Origin: Bog-756 sp963776225 | GTDB taxonomy: Bacteria; Actinomycetota; Acidimicrobiia; Acidimicrobiales; RAAP-2 | Reading direction: 5' to 3' | Assembly: GCA_963776225.1 (NCBI GenBank) | Contig: CAVZLL010000003.1 | Location: 62,001-126,000, forward strand | Length of the DNA stretch: 64,000 nt | In this document: positions 27,495-36,799 of the stretch, piece after piece | How positions within the stretch are numbered: the first letter of the stretch is position 1 | Layout of the letters: each line of letters starts with the position of its first letter | Made by a program: the position numbers and the translations under genes | The notes under the pieces: generated by a model | The model's input: the letters and a program-made list of their open reading frames with translations, nothing else | Told to the model about the DNA's origin: nothing | Databases searched by the model: none

Positions 27495-28187
27495 ATGAGC
27501 GCACGACCGGAGCGGATCGTCCTGGTCTGCGGCACCGGCACCGAGGTGGGGAAGACCTTCGTCGGGGCGTGCCTGCTCCGCGAGCTCCGCTCCCGCGGCC
27601 TCACCGTCGCCGCCCGCAAGCCGGCCCAGTCCTTCGACGTCGACAGCGAGGGCGCACGGCTCGGGGGTCCGACCGACGCCGAGGTGCTCGGTGACGCCTC
27701 CGGCGAGCACCCGGACCGGGTCTGCCACTCCTACCGCTCCTATCACCGCGCGATGGCGCCCCCGATGGCCGCCGAGGCGCTCGGGATGCGGCCGTTCACC
27801 GTCGGCGACCTGGTGGACGAGCTCGAGTGGCCGGCCGAGCCCGTCGCGGTGGGCCTGGTCGAGATGGCCGGCGGTGTGCGCTCACCGCAGGCGGCCGACG
27901 GGGACGCCACCGACGTGATCGCGTCGCTCCGCCCCGACCTGGTGGTGCTGGTGGCCGACGCCGGGCTCGGGACCGTCAACGCGGTTCGCCTCTCGATGGG
28001 GGCCCTCACCGCGGTCACCCCCGATCGACCCCCGGTCCCGGTGGTGGTGGTGCTCGACCGCTACGACGCCGGCCACGAGATCCACTGCCGCAACCGCCAG
28101 TGGCTCGCCGAGCGCGACGCCTATGCGGTGCTCACCCTGCCCGGCGGGGAGTCCGCCCTCGCCGACCTGGTGGCCGGGGTCGCCTGA
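27495..28187 (+). CDS. bioD: dethiobiotin synthetase BioD
   Basis: ATP- and CO2-dependent closure of the ureido ring from 7,8-diaminopelargonate. The P-loop GTGTEVGKT lies at 13-21 and the KPAQSFD substrate Lys region follows. The VEMAGGVRSP motif replaces the usual VEGAGG. Length of 230 residues is normal. ATG 27495 gives a compact N-terminus directly before the P-loop. The other biotin gene in the window, bioB, is 9 kb away on the other strand, so the biotin genes are dispersed. Confidence 0.87.
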   Translation: MSARPERIVLVCGTGTEVGKTFVGACLLRELRSRGLTVAARKPAQSFDVDSEGARLGGPTDAEVLGDASGEHPDRVCHSYRSYHRAMAPPMAAEALGMRPFTVGDLVDELEWPAEPVAVGLVEMAGGVRSPQAADGDATDVIASLRPDLVVLVADAGLGTVNAVRLSMGALTAVTPDRPPVPVVVVLDRYDAGHEIHCRNRQWLAERDAYAVLTLPGGESALADLVAGVA

Positions 28188-28272
28188 CCGCGATTCGCAC
28201 CCCCACCCGGGTCCGCCCCAGCCGGATCGGCTGGTACCGTCCTGCCATGGCGCCGAGGGGAGGATCCGGGGG

Positions 28273-29196
28273 GTGATCACGGCCACCGACCTCTCCAAGC
28301 GGTACGGCACCACCCGGGCCGTCGACGGACTGGACTTCGAGGTGCGTCCCGGCGTCGTGACCGGGTTTCTCGGTCCCAACGGCTCGGGCAAGTCGACCAC
28401 CATGCGCATGATCATGGGCCTCGACCGGCCCGACACCGGTTCGGTGACCATCGACGGCAGGCGCTTCCACGATCTCCGGTGGCCCCTGCGCGAGGTCGGC
28501 GCGCTGCTCGAGGCGAAGGCGCTCCACCCGGGGCGTTCGGCCCGCAACCATCTGCTCGCCCTGGCGCAGACCAACGCCATCCCCGCCGCGCGGGTCGGCG
28601 AGGTGCTCGGGTTGGTCGGCCTCGAGGCAGTGGCCGGGCGGCGGGTCGGGAAGTTCTCCCTCGGGATGAGCCAGCGGCTCGGGATCGCCTCGGCGCTCCT
28701 CGGCGACCCCGGGGTGCTCCTCTTCGACGAGCCGGTGAACGGGCTCGACCCCGAGGGCATCCTCTGGGTGCGCACGCTCTTGAAGGGCCTCGCCGCCGAG
28801 GGACGGACCATCTTCGTCTCGAGCCACCTGATGAGCGAGATGGCGCTCACCGCCACCGACCTGGTGGTCATCGGACGGGGTCGGCTGATCGCCGACACCA
28901 CGGTCGCCGACTTCATCGACTCCAACACCGAGACCACCGTGCTGGTGCGGTCACCGGATGCCGACCGGCTCGCCGCCGCGCTCACCGGCGCCGGTGGCCG
29001 GGTGGTCCGCCAACCGGACTGCAGCCTGCTCGTGACCGGGCTCGAGCCCGCGCACATCGGCGACCTGGCGCTCGCCTCCGGCCTCGCGCTCCACGAGCTG
29101 AGCCCCCGGCAGGCGAGCCTCGAGGAGGTGTTCATGGACCTCACCTCGGAGCTGGTCGACTTCCACGGCCACACGCCCGACGAGGCGCTCGCATGA
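28273..29196 (+). CDS. ABC transporter ATP-binding protein
   Basis: The 307-residue ATPase has Walker A GPNGSGKST, signature FSLGMSQRLGIA (a variant of LSGGQ), Walker B VLLFDEPVNGLDPEG and the H-loop SSHLMSEM. The C-terminal 90 residues form the extra domain of DrrA/NatA-type exporters. GTG 28273 is preceded by GGGGAGG about 8 nt upstream, and a TACCGT hexamer at 28227-28232 could be the -10. It overlaps the permease gene by ATGA. Substrate unknown. Confidence 0.9.
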   Translation: MITATDLSKRYGTTRAVDGLDFEVRPGVVTGFLGPNGSGKSTTMRMIMGLDRPDTGSVTIDGRRFHDLRWPLREVGALLEAKALHPGRSARNHLLALAQTNAIPAARVGEVLGLVGLEAVAGRRVGKFSLGMSQRLGIASALLGDPGVLLFDEPVNGLDPEGILWVRTLLKGLAAEGRTIFVSSHLMSEMALTATDLVVIGRGRLIADTTVADFIDSNTETTVLVRSPDADRLAAALTGAGGRVVRQPDCSLLVTGLEPAHIGDLALASGLALHELSPRQASLEEVFMDLTSELVDFHGHTPDEALA

Positions 29197-30083
29197 CCAC
29201 GGTCGCGGTCGCACTCCCCGACCCCCGGGTCGGCCGCGCCGGGCTGCGCAACGAGCTCCTCTCCGAGTGGACCAAGCTGCGCTCGGTCCGTTCGACCTGG
29301 ATCTGCCTGGTGATCGTGGTCGTGGCCGGGATCGGGCTCTCGGCCCTCGTCTCCAACATCGAGGCCGGCCGGTGGGCGGTGCTCGGTCCGGCCGACCGGG
29401 CCCAGTTCGACCCGGTCCGGTTCAGCCAGACCGGCGTGTTCATCTCGCAGTTCGTGGTCGGCGTGCTCGGCGCCCTCATCGTGACCTCCGAGTACGCGAC
29501 GGGCTCGATCCGGACGACCCTCGCCACCCTCCCGAGGCGCACCACCGTGCTCGCCGCAAAGGGCCTGGTCGTCGGGACGGTCGTCCTGGTGGTGTCCGAG
29601 CTCACCGCGTTCACCGCGTTCTTCGTCGGGGAGGCGGTGCTCACCGCACACGGGGGGAAGACCCTGCCCGCGGGGAGCTCGCCCATCGACCAGGTGCGCA
29701 GCGCGACCATCCCGGTCGTCTCGATCTCCCACCCGGGCGCCCTGCGTGCGGTCTTCCTCTGCGGCGTCTACCTCCTGCTGCTGAGCCTGCTCGCCTTCGG
29801 CATCGGGTTCATCCTCCGGCACACCGCGGGTGCCATCTCGGCCTTCGTCGGCGTCCTCCTGGTCCTGCCGCTCATCGTCCAGATCCTGCCCTCGAGCATC
29901 TCGAGCAGCTTCGAGCGGTTCCTCCCCTCGAACCTGGGTCTGGCCATGGTCGCGGTCACCACCCGCAAGACCGACTTCGCCGGCGTCCTGCTGAGCCCGT
30001 GGGCGGCTGCCGGCCTGCTCGCCGTCTACGTCGCCGCCGTGGTCGGTCTGGCGGCCCTCCTCCTCGTACGTCGCGACGCCTGA
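29193..30083 (+). CDS. ABC transporter permease
   Basis: A 296-residue membrane protein with six or so helices of the ABC-2 type. LRNELLSEWTKLRSVRSTW is the typical amphipathic start of actinobacterial drug or lipid exporter permeases, and TSEYATGSIRTTLATLPRR is the conserved cytoplasmic loop. It couples to the ATPase whose stop it overlaps. One permease and one ATPase would assemble as a dimer of each. Substrate cannot be inferred. Confidence 0.87.
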   Translation: MTTVAVALPDPRVGRAGLRNELLSEWTKLRSVRSTWICLVIVVVAGIGLSALVSNIEAGRWAVLGPADRAQFDPVRFSQTGVFISQFVVGVLGALIVTSEYATGSIRTTLATLPRRTTVLAAKGLVVGTVVLVVSELTAFTAFFVGEAVLTAHGGKTLPAGSSPIDQVRSATIPVVSISHPGALRAVFLCGVYLLLLSLLAFGIGFILRHTAGAISAFVGVLLVLPLIVQILPSSISSSFERFLPSNLGLAMVAVTTRKTDFAGVLLSPWAAAGLLAVYVAAVVGLAALLLVRRDA

Positions 30084-30099
30084 CCCGCGTCGCGACCGC

Positions 30100-30957
30100 T
30101 CAGAGCCCGGCTGGCCGGTTGACGAAGCGGCCCGCTCCGGGCGAGTAGAACCACCCGCCCCCGGCGCGGGTGCCGCCGTCGACGGGGATGTTGTGGCCGG
30201 TCACGAACGAAGAGAGGTCGGATGCCAGGAACAGCGCCACCCGTGCCTGGTCCTCGGGCCACCCGAGCCGGCCGACCGGGGCCCATGACGGCCAGAGCTC
30301 GTCGCGGCCGCCGGACCCGGCGAGATAGTCGACCTGGGGGGTCTGGGTCAGGTCGGGCCCGATCCCGTTGACCCGGACACCCGAGCGTCCCATCGCCACG
30401 GCGAGACCGGTCGTGAAGTGGGCGACGGCCGCCTTCATCGCCGCGTAGACCGGGTCACCCGGGTAGCCGCGCATGCCCTCGACCGAGTGCACGTTCACGA
30501 TGGAACCGCCCCCGGTCTCGACCATCGGCCCGAGGAAGGCCCGGGTCACCGCGAACACGTGGAGCAGGTTGACCTCGTACATGGCCTGCCACGAATCGGG
30601 GGTCGACACCTCGAAGCGGACCAGCGGCCGGTAGTCCCCCACGTTGTTGACCAGTACGTCGATCCGCCCGTGGGTCTCGAGCACGGCCGCGGCGAGCGCC
30701 TCGACGCCGCCCGCGGTGGTCACGTCGACCACGTGGGCGCGGGCCGTTCCGCCTGATCGCTCGACGCCGTCGACCACCGCGGCCGCGCGTGCCCGGTCGA
30801 TGTCGGCCACCTCGACCTGCGCACCGTGCGCGGCGAAGAGCGAGGTGATGGCCGCCCCGATTCCGGCGCCACCCCCGGTGACCACCGCCACCCTGCCCTC
30901 GAGCAGGCGGGACCAGTCGTCGATGCCGGGGACGTCCTCTCTCCGCTGCGGGCTCAC
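30100..30957 (-). CDS. short-chain dehydrogenase/reductase (SDR)
   Basis: NAD(P)-dependent oxidoreductase of 285 residues with the Rossmann motif TGGGAGIG, the DVT and NNVG motifs, catalytic Ser (NVHSVEG), YxxxK as YAAMK and the late VDGGT. The C-terminal tail (GWFYSPGAGRFVNRPAG) is longer than usual. GTG 30957 overlaps the stop of the upstream SCO6745-family gene (GTGA), so the two form an operon. The Asp after the second strand (EVADIDRAR) suggests NAD(H) preference, an inference from the family. Confidence 0.9.
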   Translation of the reverse strand: MSPQRREDVPGIDDWSRLLEGRVAVVTGGGAGIGAAITSLFAAHGAQVEVADIDRARAAAVVDGVERSGGTARAHVVDVTTAGGVEALAAAVLETHGRIDVLVNNVGDYRPLVRFEVSTPDSWQAMYEVNLLHVFAVTRAFLGPMVETGGGSIVNVHSVEGMRGYPGDPVYAAMKAAVAHFTTGLAVAMGRSGVRVNGIGPDLTQTPQVDYLAGSGGRDELWPSWAPVGRLGWPEDQARVALFLASDLSSFVTGHNIPVDGGTRAGGGWFYSPGAGRFVNRPAGL

Positions 30958-31838
30958 GACGGGCGCAGCCCGAAGTCGGCGGTGGCCACCACCGCCCGCG
31001 AGAAGGGACGGGCGAGTCCGCGCAGCTCCGCGCAGCCGTCCTCGCCGAGTGCCTCGTAGCCGTGGAGCGAGAGGCGGTCGGTCGCCTCCTCGATCCGCCC
31101 GCGCACCGCCGCACCCTCCTCGCTGAGGGCGAGGTGCTCGGCGGTCCCGGCCGGCCGGACCCAGCCGAGGGATCGGAGGCGCTCGGTCGCGGCATCCCAC
31201 GCCTCGGCTGGCCAGCCCCGGGTCTCGCGGAGGAACCCGGCAGGTGGGTCCCCGGTGGCCTCGTGCATGATCATGGCCTCGACCGGCCCGATCCCGTGGT
31301 CGACCAGCTGGGCGACGTGACCGTCGCCCCGGAACTCGCGCAGCAGGGTCTGCGCGTGCCAGAGCACGAGGTGGGGTTCCTCGGGCCAGGGGAGGCCGGC
31401 GTGCCCGGCGAAGAGGGGTCGACCCTCCGGGCGTTCGGCGGCCCGTTCGGCGACCCGGCGGGCCAGTGCGGCGGCACGGTCCATCCCGGACGAGTCGGCG
31501 GCTTCGCCGAGCATCCGCCGCAGCGCGCCGCCCGCTGCGGCGGTGCGCGCCTCGAGGACCGCCGCGGGGGGACAGGACTCCCAGACCCCCTCCATGGCCG
31601 CGTGCACGAGCTGCGGCGAGAAGTTGTAGAAGGTGGCGACCACCGTGTGGGCACCGACTGCGCCCATCGGCGCGGCGCGCGAGGCGAAGTAGCCCGACTG
31701 GCCCCGCAGGCCGAGCCTCCGGTAGGACTCGTGGGCCTCGGGGGCGAAGTAGACCATGTTGTGGAGCGGCTCGAGGGTGCGCCAGGTCTTCCGGGCGGTG
31801 AGCGCGGACACGGGTGGTGTGGGGGTGTCGGCGGCCAT
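30954..31838 (-). CDS. SCO6745 family protein
   Basis: A 294-residue helical protein matching the actinobacterial SCO6745 family: LEPLHNMVYFAPEAHESYRRLGLRGQSGYFASRAAPMGAVGA near the start, then FYNFSPQLVHAAM and WxxPEEPHLVLWHAQTLLREFRGDGHVA. The C-terminal half has a winged-helix look (AWDAATERLRSLGWV, LALSEEG). Function is not established. ATG 31838 (MAADTPTPP) is preferred over the longer frame, being 5 nt after a reverse-strand TAGCGT (31849-31844). Coupled to the SDR downstream. Confidence 0.8.
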   Translation of the reverse strand: MAADTPTPPVSALTARKTWRTLEPLHNMVYFAPEAHESYRRLGLRGQSGYFASRAAPMGAVGAHTVVATFYNFSPQLVHAAMEGVWESCPPAAVLEARTAAAGGALRRMLGEAADSSGMDRAAALARRVAERAAERPEGRPLFAGHAGLPWPEEPHLVLWHAQTLLREFRGDGHVAQLVDHGIGPVEAMIMHEATGDPPAGFLRETRGWPAEAWDAATERLRSLGWVRPAGTAEHLALSEEGAAVRGRIEEATDRLSLHGYEALGEDGCAELRGLARPFSRAVVATADFGLRPS

Positions 31839-32002
31839 GGGCAACGCTAACCTGCCGCGGTCTTCGGGCAGGCTCCGGGAGGGTCCGGACGGGACCACCC
31901 CGGAGAGGAGCACCCCGTATGATTGTCGGGAGGAACGCGGGCGTCGCTGCGGTGCAGGAGCGCGGGGGCGTGGTGCGTCGGGGCCGGAAACAGGAGACGA
32001 CG

Positions 32003-32215
32003 ATGTTGAACGGGGTCCCGGGCATGATCGGCGAGACGGCGGTCGTGACCAAGGAGGTCACCGATCGCCACCAGCCCGGCTCGGTGCTCACCCGCGGAGA
32101 GACCTGGTTCGCGGTCTCGCTCTTCCCGGGGACCACCATCGCTCCGGGAACCACCGTGGTGGTGGCCGACGTCGACCGCGGTCTGCTCGTCGTCTATCCC
32201 ACCGACGAGGGCTGA
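32003..32215 (+). CDS. small NfeD-like (OB-fold) protein
   Basis: A 70-residue soluble domain with the pattern of the NfeD C-terminal OB fold: MIGETAVVTKEV, LTRGETWFAVS, then GTTVVVADVDRGLLVVYP. It has no membrane helices, unlike full NfeD. ATG 32003 has AGGAG 6 nt upstream. It precedes an SPFH-domain gene by about 100 bp; NfeD and stomatin/flotillin genes are a well-known pair thought to act together at membrane microdomains. Confidence 0.7.
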   Translation: MLNGVPGMIGETAVVTKEVTDRHQPGSVLTRGETWFAVSLFPGTTIAPGTTVVVADVDRGLLVVYPTDEG

Positions 32216-32290
32216 GTCCGCAGGGGACCGGCACCGGAGCGGGCGACGGCGCTCCCTGACCCCGTGACCGCGCCCGGGTGGTCCGGTGCG

Positions 32291-32308
32291 TAAGGTGGGG
32301 GCAGGAGG
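32291..32308 (+). promoter_or_regulatory. -10 element TAAGGT and AGGAGG ribosome binding site for the SPFH gene
   Basis: TAAGGT (32291-32296) and AGGAGG (32303-32308, 8 nt before ATG 32317) give the SPFH gene its own short-leader promoter and fix the start. Confidence 0.5.
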
Positions 32309-32316
32309 TGGTCGCA

Positions 32317-33322
32317 ATGATCATCGGTTCAGCGGCAGCAACCATCGGCGTGGTGGTGGTGGCGTTCTTCGTCTTCGCCTTCATCGTCATCTTCCTCAAG
32401 TCCTGCCTCAAGGTGGTCCAGCAGGGGTGCGTGGGGGTGGTCAAGCGGTTCGGGGAGTTCCGGTCGATCAAGCAGCCCGGCCTGCACGTGCTGTTGCCCC
32501 TTGCGGACCGCATGGACAAGGTGGACATCCGCGAGTTCCCCCGCACGGGTGACCAGCAGGCGGTGATCACCAAGGACAACGTCTCGCTGTGGGTCAGCGC
32601 GACCATCTTCTGCCAGGTGACCGATGTGAAGCTGGCCCTCTTCGAGGTCAACGACTTCGGCCTGGCCATCGACCAGATGGCCCGCACCGCGCTGCGAGCG
32701 GTGTTCGGCGAGCTGACCCTCGACCAGTCGCTCTCCGAGCGCGAGACCATCAACACAAAGATGCAGGACCACATGGCCGAGGCCACGCTCAAGTGGGGGG
32801 TCCGGCTCAACCGCATCGAGATCCTCGACATCACCCCTCCCAACAACGTGCTCCAGGCGATGTCCGAGCAGAAGGAGGCCGAGCAGCACAAGCGGGCCGC
32901 CATCCTGAAGTCGGAGGGCGAGCAGCAGGCGGCCGTCAACAGCGCCCAGGGGCGCAAGCAGGCGAACGTCCTCGAGGCGGAGGGTCAGAAGCAGGCGTCC
33001 ATCCTGGCCGCAGAGGCTCAGAAGCAGGTCCTCGAGCTGCGTGCCGACGGCGAGAAGCGCGCCGCGCGAGCTGCGGGGGGAGGGCGAGGCGCTCGCCCTC
33101 GGAGCCATCGACAAGGCCGAGGTGAAGCCCAACACCCTCGCCGTCATGCAGCTGCGGGCCCTCCAGGCGGTGGCCACCTCGCCCAACTCGAAGATCGTGG
33201 TGCCCTACGAGGCCGCCGGCCTGGTCGGGGCTGCGGAGACCCTGGTGGGGGTCATCAAGGACGCCGGCCTGCCGGCGGATCCGGTGGCCGACAACGGAAA
33301 GGCACGCCAGCCCTCCCCCTGA
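32317..33322 (+). CDS. SPFH/Band 7 (stomatin/prohibitin-like) protein, frameshifted
   Basis: An N-terminal membrane helix (about 7-30) is followed by the SPFH domain (VVQQGCVGVVKRFGEF, TKDNVSLWVSATIFCQVTD, ALRAVFGELTLDQSLSERETIN) and a long Glu/Lys/Gln coiled coil. Around 33060-33075 the coding frame jumps by +1: after ADGEKRAA the first frame becomes Arg/Gly-rich nonsense, while the +1 frame continues with ELRGEGEALALGAIDKAEV and ends KIVVPYEAAGLVGAAETLVG, a normal stomatin C-terminus. Total length 1006 nt is 3n+1, as expected for one extra base in the GC-rich run. This is a true mutation or an assembly error. It pairs with the NfeD-like gene upstream. Confidence 0.8.
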
Positions 33323-33352
33323 GCGCGCCAGGTGGGGCGGGCGGCGGCGCGG

Positions 33353-34951
33353 CTACTTGATCTCCACGAGGTCGAGCGCTTCGTCCCTCCAGTGGGTGAA
33401 GACCTCGTCGGGCAGGGTCAGGCTGTGGGTCGGGTCGAGCGCTTCGACGAACGAGCGGTCGTGACTCACCACCACGATGGTGCCCGGCCAGCCGCTCAGC
33501 ATGGTGCCGACCGCCTCGATCGAGGAGGGGTCGAGGTTGTTGGTGGGCTCGTCCAGCACCAGCAGGTTGGAGCGTCCCGCGGCCAGCATGGCGAGCCCCA
33601 GCTTTGCGCGCTCGCCGCCCGAGAGGGTCTTGGGCATCTGGTGTGCGGCCTTGCCGGGGATCCCGAAGGAGCCCAGCAGGGACCGCCGGTCGGTCTCGGT
33701 GACCAGGACGGTGTCGTCGATGTTCCCGAGGACGGTCTTGTCGGGGTCGACCTGTTCGTGCTCCTGGGCGAAGTACCCGGGGGTCACGTTGATCCCGAGC
33801 TCCACCGTGCCCTCGGTCGGCTCCTGCACCCCCGCCAGACACCGCAGCAGGCTCGACTTGCCGGCGCCGTTGCGACCGATGACGACGACCCGGTTCCCCC
33901 GCCGGCAGTGGAAGTCGACGTCCTCGAGGACGGTGAGCTCCCCGTAGCGGACCGCGAGCCCGGTCACCCGCAGCGGCACCTCGCCCGACCGCGCCGGTGC
34001 CGGCAGTGCGAAGGAGCTCTTGCGCTCACGGCGGCGCACCTCGGTCCTCTGGGACTCGAGGCGCTCGACCCGCTTGTCGAGGGACTTGGCGATCCGGGCC
34101 CTGCGGTTGGTGCTCCCCCGCATCGAGTCGGCGAGGGTCGAGAGCCGGGCGATCTCGCGTCCCTCGAGCTGTGCCGAGCGCTCGCGCTGGGCCTGGTCCG
34201 CCTCGAGCTGGACCAGGTACGACGAGTAGGTCCCCTTGAACTCGTGGAGTCGCCCGTCGGAGAGGTGGAGCACCTTGCTGATCGACCGGTCGAGCAGCTT
34301 GAGGTCATGGGACACGACCAGGATGGCCCCGGGGAAGCGCTCGAGCTCGTCCATCAGCCATCGCTTGGCCGGCCGGTCGAGGTGGTTGGTGGGCTCGTCG
34401 AGGATCATGGTGTCGGGAGCCTGGAAGAGGATCCGGATCAGGTCGACCCGGCGGCGCTGACCGCCCGAGAGGCTCTCGATGTCCTCGAGGAGCAGCTCCT
34501 GGCGGAGCCCGAGCCCGTCGGCAAGCCGGGCCATGGTCGACTCGGCCTCGTAGCCCCCGTTCTCCCGGAACTGCTCCTCGAGGTCGGAGAAGAGTGCGAT
34601 GTTCTCCGACGAAGGGTCCTTGGCCATCTGGGCGCGCGCCTTGCCGAGGGCGTCGTCGAGGACGTCGAGGCCACGGCCCGAGAGCACGTGGGAGAAGCCG
34701 CTCGGATCGAGGCCGAGTCCACGCGGGTCGGGGACCTGGGGGAGGTACCCGAAGGTGCCCCGGATGCGCGCGTTACCGGTCGACCGCACGTTCCGCCCGG
34801 GCTCGTCGATGACCACCGAGATGAACGTCGACTTGCCGGTTCCGTTCCGCCCGACCAGACCGACCTTCTCGCCGGCGCCGATGACGAACGAGGCGTCCCG
34901 CAGCAGGGTGCGGTCGCCGATCTCGATGGTGAGGGATGACCCGACGATCAT
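33353..34951 (-). CDS. ABC-F family ATPase
   Basis: A 532-residue soluble protein with two ABC domains and no membrane segment. First domain: GRNGTGKST (34-42), LSGGQRRRVDLIRIL and MILDEPTNHLD. Second domain: GRNGAGKSSLLRCL, LSGGERAKLGLAML and LLVLDEPTNNLD. The linker is the charged helical arm typical of ABC-F proteins, which act on the ribosome in translation quality control or antibiotic protection. It starts 7 bp after the dus stop, with GGAGG about 11 nt upstream, so maf, dus and this gene form one operon. Which ABC-F subfamily it belongs to is not clear. Confidence 0.88.
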   Translation of the reverse strand: MIVGSSLTIEIGDRTLLRDASFVIGAGEKVGLVGRNGTGKSTFISVVIDEPGRNVRSTGNARIRGTFGYLPQVPDPRGLGLDPSGFSHVLSGRGLDVLDDALGKARAQMAKDPSSENIALFSDLEEQFRENGGYEAESTMARLADGLGLRQELLLEDIESLSGGQRRRVDLIRILFQAPDTMILDEPTNHLDRPAKRWLMDELERFPGAILVVSHDLKLLDRSISKVLHLSDGRLHEFKGTYSSYLVQLEADQAQRERSAQLEGREIARLSTLADSMRGSTNRRARIAKSLDKRVERLESQRTEVRRRERKSSFALPAPARSGEVPLRVTGLAVRYGELTVLEDVDFHCRRGNRVVVIGRNGAGKSSLLRCLAGVQEPTEGTVELGINVTPGYFAQEHEQVDPDKTVLGNIDDTVLVTETDRRSLLGSFGIPGKAAHQMPKTLSGGERAKLGLAMLAAGRSNLLVLDEPTNNLDPSSIEAVGTMLSGWPGTIVVVSHDRSFVEALDPTHSLTLPDEVFTHWRDEALDLVEIK

Positions 34952-34958
34952 GGGAGGG

Positions 34959-36110
34959 TCATCCTCCCGAGACCAGCAGGTCGCCGCCTGCCGGCGGAGT
35001 GGGATCGTCGACGGTCCGCAGCCACCCGGCGGGCAGATGGACCGGTCTCGGACCGTGGGTATGGCCACGCGCGATGCGGAGCGCGGCCTCGGGCAGTCGC
35101 AGGTCGGCATCGAGACCGTTGAGCAGGTCGTGCACCTCGGCCGGCGACGAGCCCAAGGCGAGCGACCGCCGGACGACCGGCCCGACCGGGAACCCGGTCA
35201 GATACCACCCCGCGTGCTTGCGGAACTGGCGCGTCCCCGCCTCATCGCCGAACGAGTCGCACAGCAGCCCGAGGTGGGCGTGCATCATCGAGCGGATCTC
35301 ACCGAGGTCCGGCGGCGGCGGCACCGGACGGCCCCGGAGGGCGCAGTCGAGGTCCCGGAAGAGCCAGGGTCGACCGAGACAGCCCCGACCGACCACCACG
35401 CCGTCGCAGCCGGTCGCCTCGATCATGGCCAGGGCGTCGGCCGCCTCCCAGAGATCGCCGTTGCCGAGGACGGGGACAGAGGCCACCGTCTCCTTGAGCG
35501 CGGCGATCGCCCCCCAGTCGGCCGAGCCCGAGTAGAGCTGCTCGGCGGTGCGGGCGTGCAGGGTCACCGCCGCCGCCCCCTCGTCCTCTGCGATCCGTCC
35601 CGATTCGAGGAAGGTGGTGTGGGCGGCATCGATCCCGATCCGGAGCTTGACCGTGACCGGCACCGGCCCGGCGTGGAGCACCGCGGCGCGCACGATGGCC
35701 CGGAAGAGCGCCCGGTGCAGGGGGAGCGCTGCGCCTGCACCCTGCCGGGTCACCTTGCCGGCCGGGCACCCGAAGTTGAGGTCGACGTGGTCGACCCCGA
35801 TCTCGTCGACCAGACGGCCCACCGCCCGGCCCATGACCGCCGGGTCCACGCCCGAGAGCTGGACGCTGCGGATCTCCTCGTCGGGAGCGAAGGAGGCCAT
35901 GGCCTCCGTCTTGGCGTTGCCCTCGATCAGGGCGCGGGCGGTCACCATCTCGCTCACGTAGAGCGCGGCGCCGTAGCCTCGGCACAGGGTGCGGAACGCG
36001 CGGTTGGTGACCCCGGCCATCGGCGCGAGGACCACCGGCACCTCGAGCACCAGCGGCCCCAGCTTGAGCGCGGGCACGGTGGGCGACGTCGCCGGCACCG
36101 GGCCGCTCAC
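34959..36110 (-). CDS. dus: tRNA-dihydrouridine synthase
   Basis: FMN-dependent reduction of uridines in the tRNA D-loop. It has the VVLAPMAGVTNRAFRTLCRGYG start, the NFGCPAGKVTRQGAGAAL motif with catalytic Cys, VKLRIGID, LHARTAEQLYSGSADW and the GNGDLWEA, VVVGRGCLGRPWLF flavin phosphate loops. At 383 residues it is a DusB-like enzyme with a longer C-terminus. GTG 36110 overlaps the maf TGA (GTGA). Confidence 0.92.
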   Translation of the reverse strand: MSGPVPATSPTVPALKLGPLVLEVPVVLAPMAGVTNRAFRTLCRGYGAALYVSEMVTARALIEGNAKTEAMASFAPDEEIRSVQLSGVDPAVMGRAVGRLVDEIGVDHVDLNFGCPAGKVTRQGAGAALPLHRALFRAIVRAAVLHAGPVPVTVKLRIGIDAAHTTFLESGRIAEDEGAAAVTLHARTAEQLYSGSADWGAIAALKETVASVPVLGNGDLWEAADALAMIEATGCDGVVVGRGCLGRPWLFRDLDCALRGRPVPPPPDLGEIRSMMHAHLGLLCDSFGDEAGTRQFRKHAGWYLTGFPVGPVVRRSLALGSSPAEVHDLLNGLDADLRLPEAALRIARGHTHGPRPVHLPAGWLRTVDDPTPPAGGDLLVSGG

Positions 36111-36712
36111 CGGCACGACTCCGCCCAGAGGTCGGTCACCGAGAGGCCCAACCGACCGAGCAGCTCGCGGAAGAGGGGGAGGGAGAGGCCGATCACGTTG
36201 CTCGGATCTCCCTCGATCCCCTCGACGAAGGGGGCCGAGAGGCCGTCCAGGGTGAACGCCCCGGCGACGGCCAGCACCTCGGAGGTGCCGAGATAGGCGT
36301 CGAGCTCGGCGGGGGTGGTCGTCGCGAAGTGGACGGTCGTGCTGGCCACTCCCGCGGCGCGGGTCCCGGTGATCTCGTCGACGAGGCAGTGGCCGGTGTG
36401 CAGGGTGCCGGACCGGCCGCGCATCGACTCGAGCCACGACCGGGCCTCGTCGAGCGACGCCGGCTTGCCGTGGGGCCGGCCCTCGAACTCGAGCATCGAG
36501 TCGCACCCGATGACCAGCGACGTGCCGTTCGGATCGGCCACCGCTGCAGCCTTTGCCTCGGCGATCCGGTTGACCGACCCACAGGTGTCGTCCGGGTCGA
36601 CGTCGTCCTCGTCGACGCCGCTGACGACGACCTCGGGGTCGAAGCCGGCGGCCCGCAGGAGCCGTAGGCGCGCCGACGAGCCCGAAGCGAGGACCAGGGT
36701 GCGTGCCGGCAT
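36107..36712 (-). CDS. maf: Maf family nucleotide pyrophosphatase
   Basis: A 201-residue house-cleaning NTP pyrophosphatase. It has the LVLASGSSARLRLLRAAGF start, a GCDSMLEFEGRPHGKP motif and the late GIEGDPSNVIGLSLPLFRELL. It hydrolyses non-canonical or dTTP/UTP-type nucleotides; Maf proteins also affect septum formation when overproduced. ATG 36712 lies 6 nt after reverse-strand TACGCT, so the maf-dus-ABC-F operon probably starts with a leaderless mRNA. Confidence 0.9.
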   Translation of the reverse strand: MPARTLVLASGSSARLRLLRAAGFDPEVVVSGVDEDDVDPDDTCGSVNRIAEAKAAAVADPNGTSLVIGCDSMLEFEGRPHGKPASLDEARSWLESMRGRSGTLHTGHCLVDEITGTRAAGVASTTVHFATTTPAELDAYLGTSEVLAVAGAFTLDGLSAPFVEGIEGDPSNVIGLSLPLFRELLGRLGLSVTDLWAESCR

Positions 36713-36718
36713 GGGTCA

Positions 36719-36724
36719 AGCGTA
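36719..36724 (-). promoter_or_regulatory. -10 element TACGCT, leaderless maf operon start
   Basis: On the reverse strand TACGCT ends 6 nt before ATG 36712. Confidence 0.5.
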
Positions 36725-36799
36725 GGGTGCGGACCGTCCGGGCCGGGCCCGCCCCGGGGCGGGCTGTCCCGCCACCCGGCGATGCGCGATCCTGGTGGC

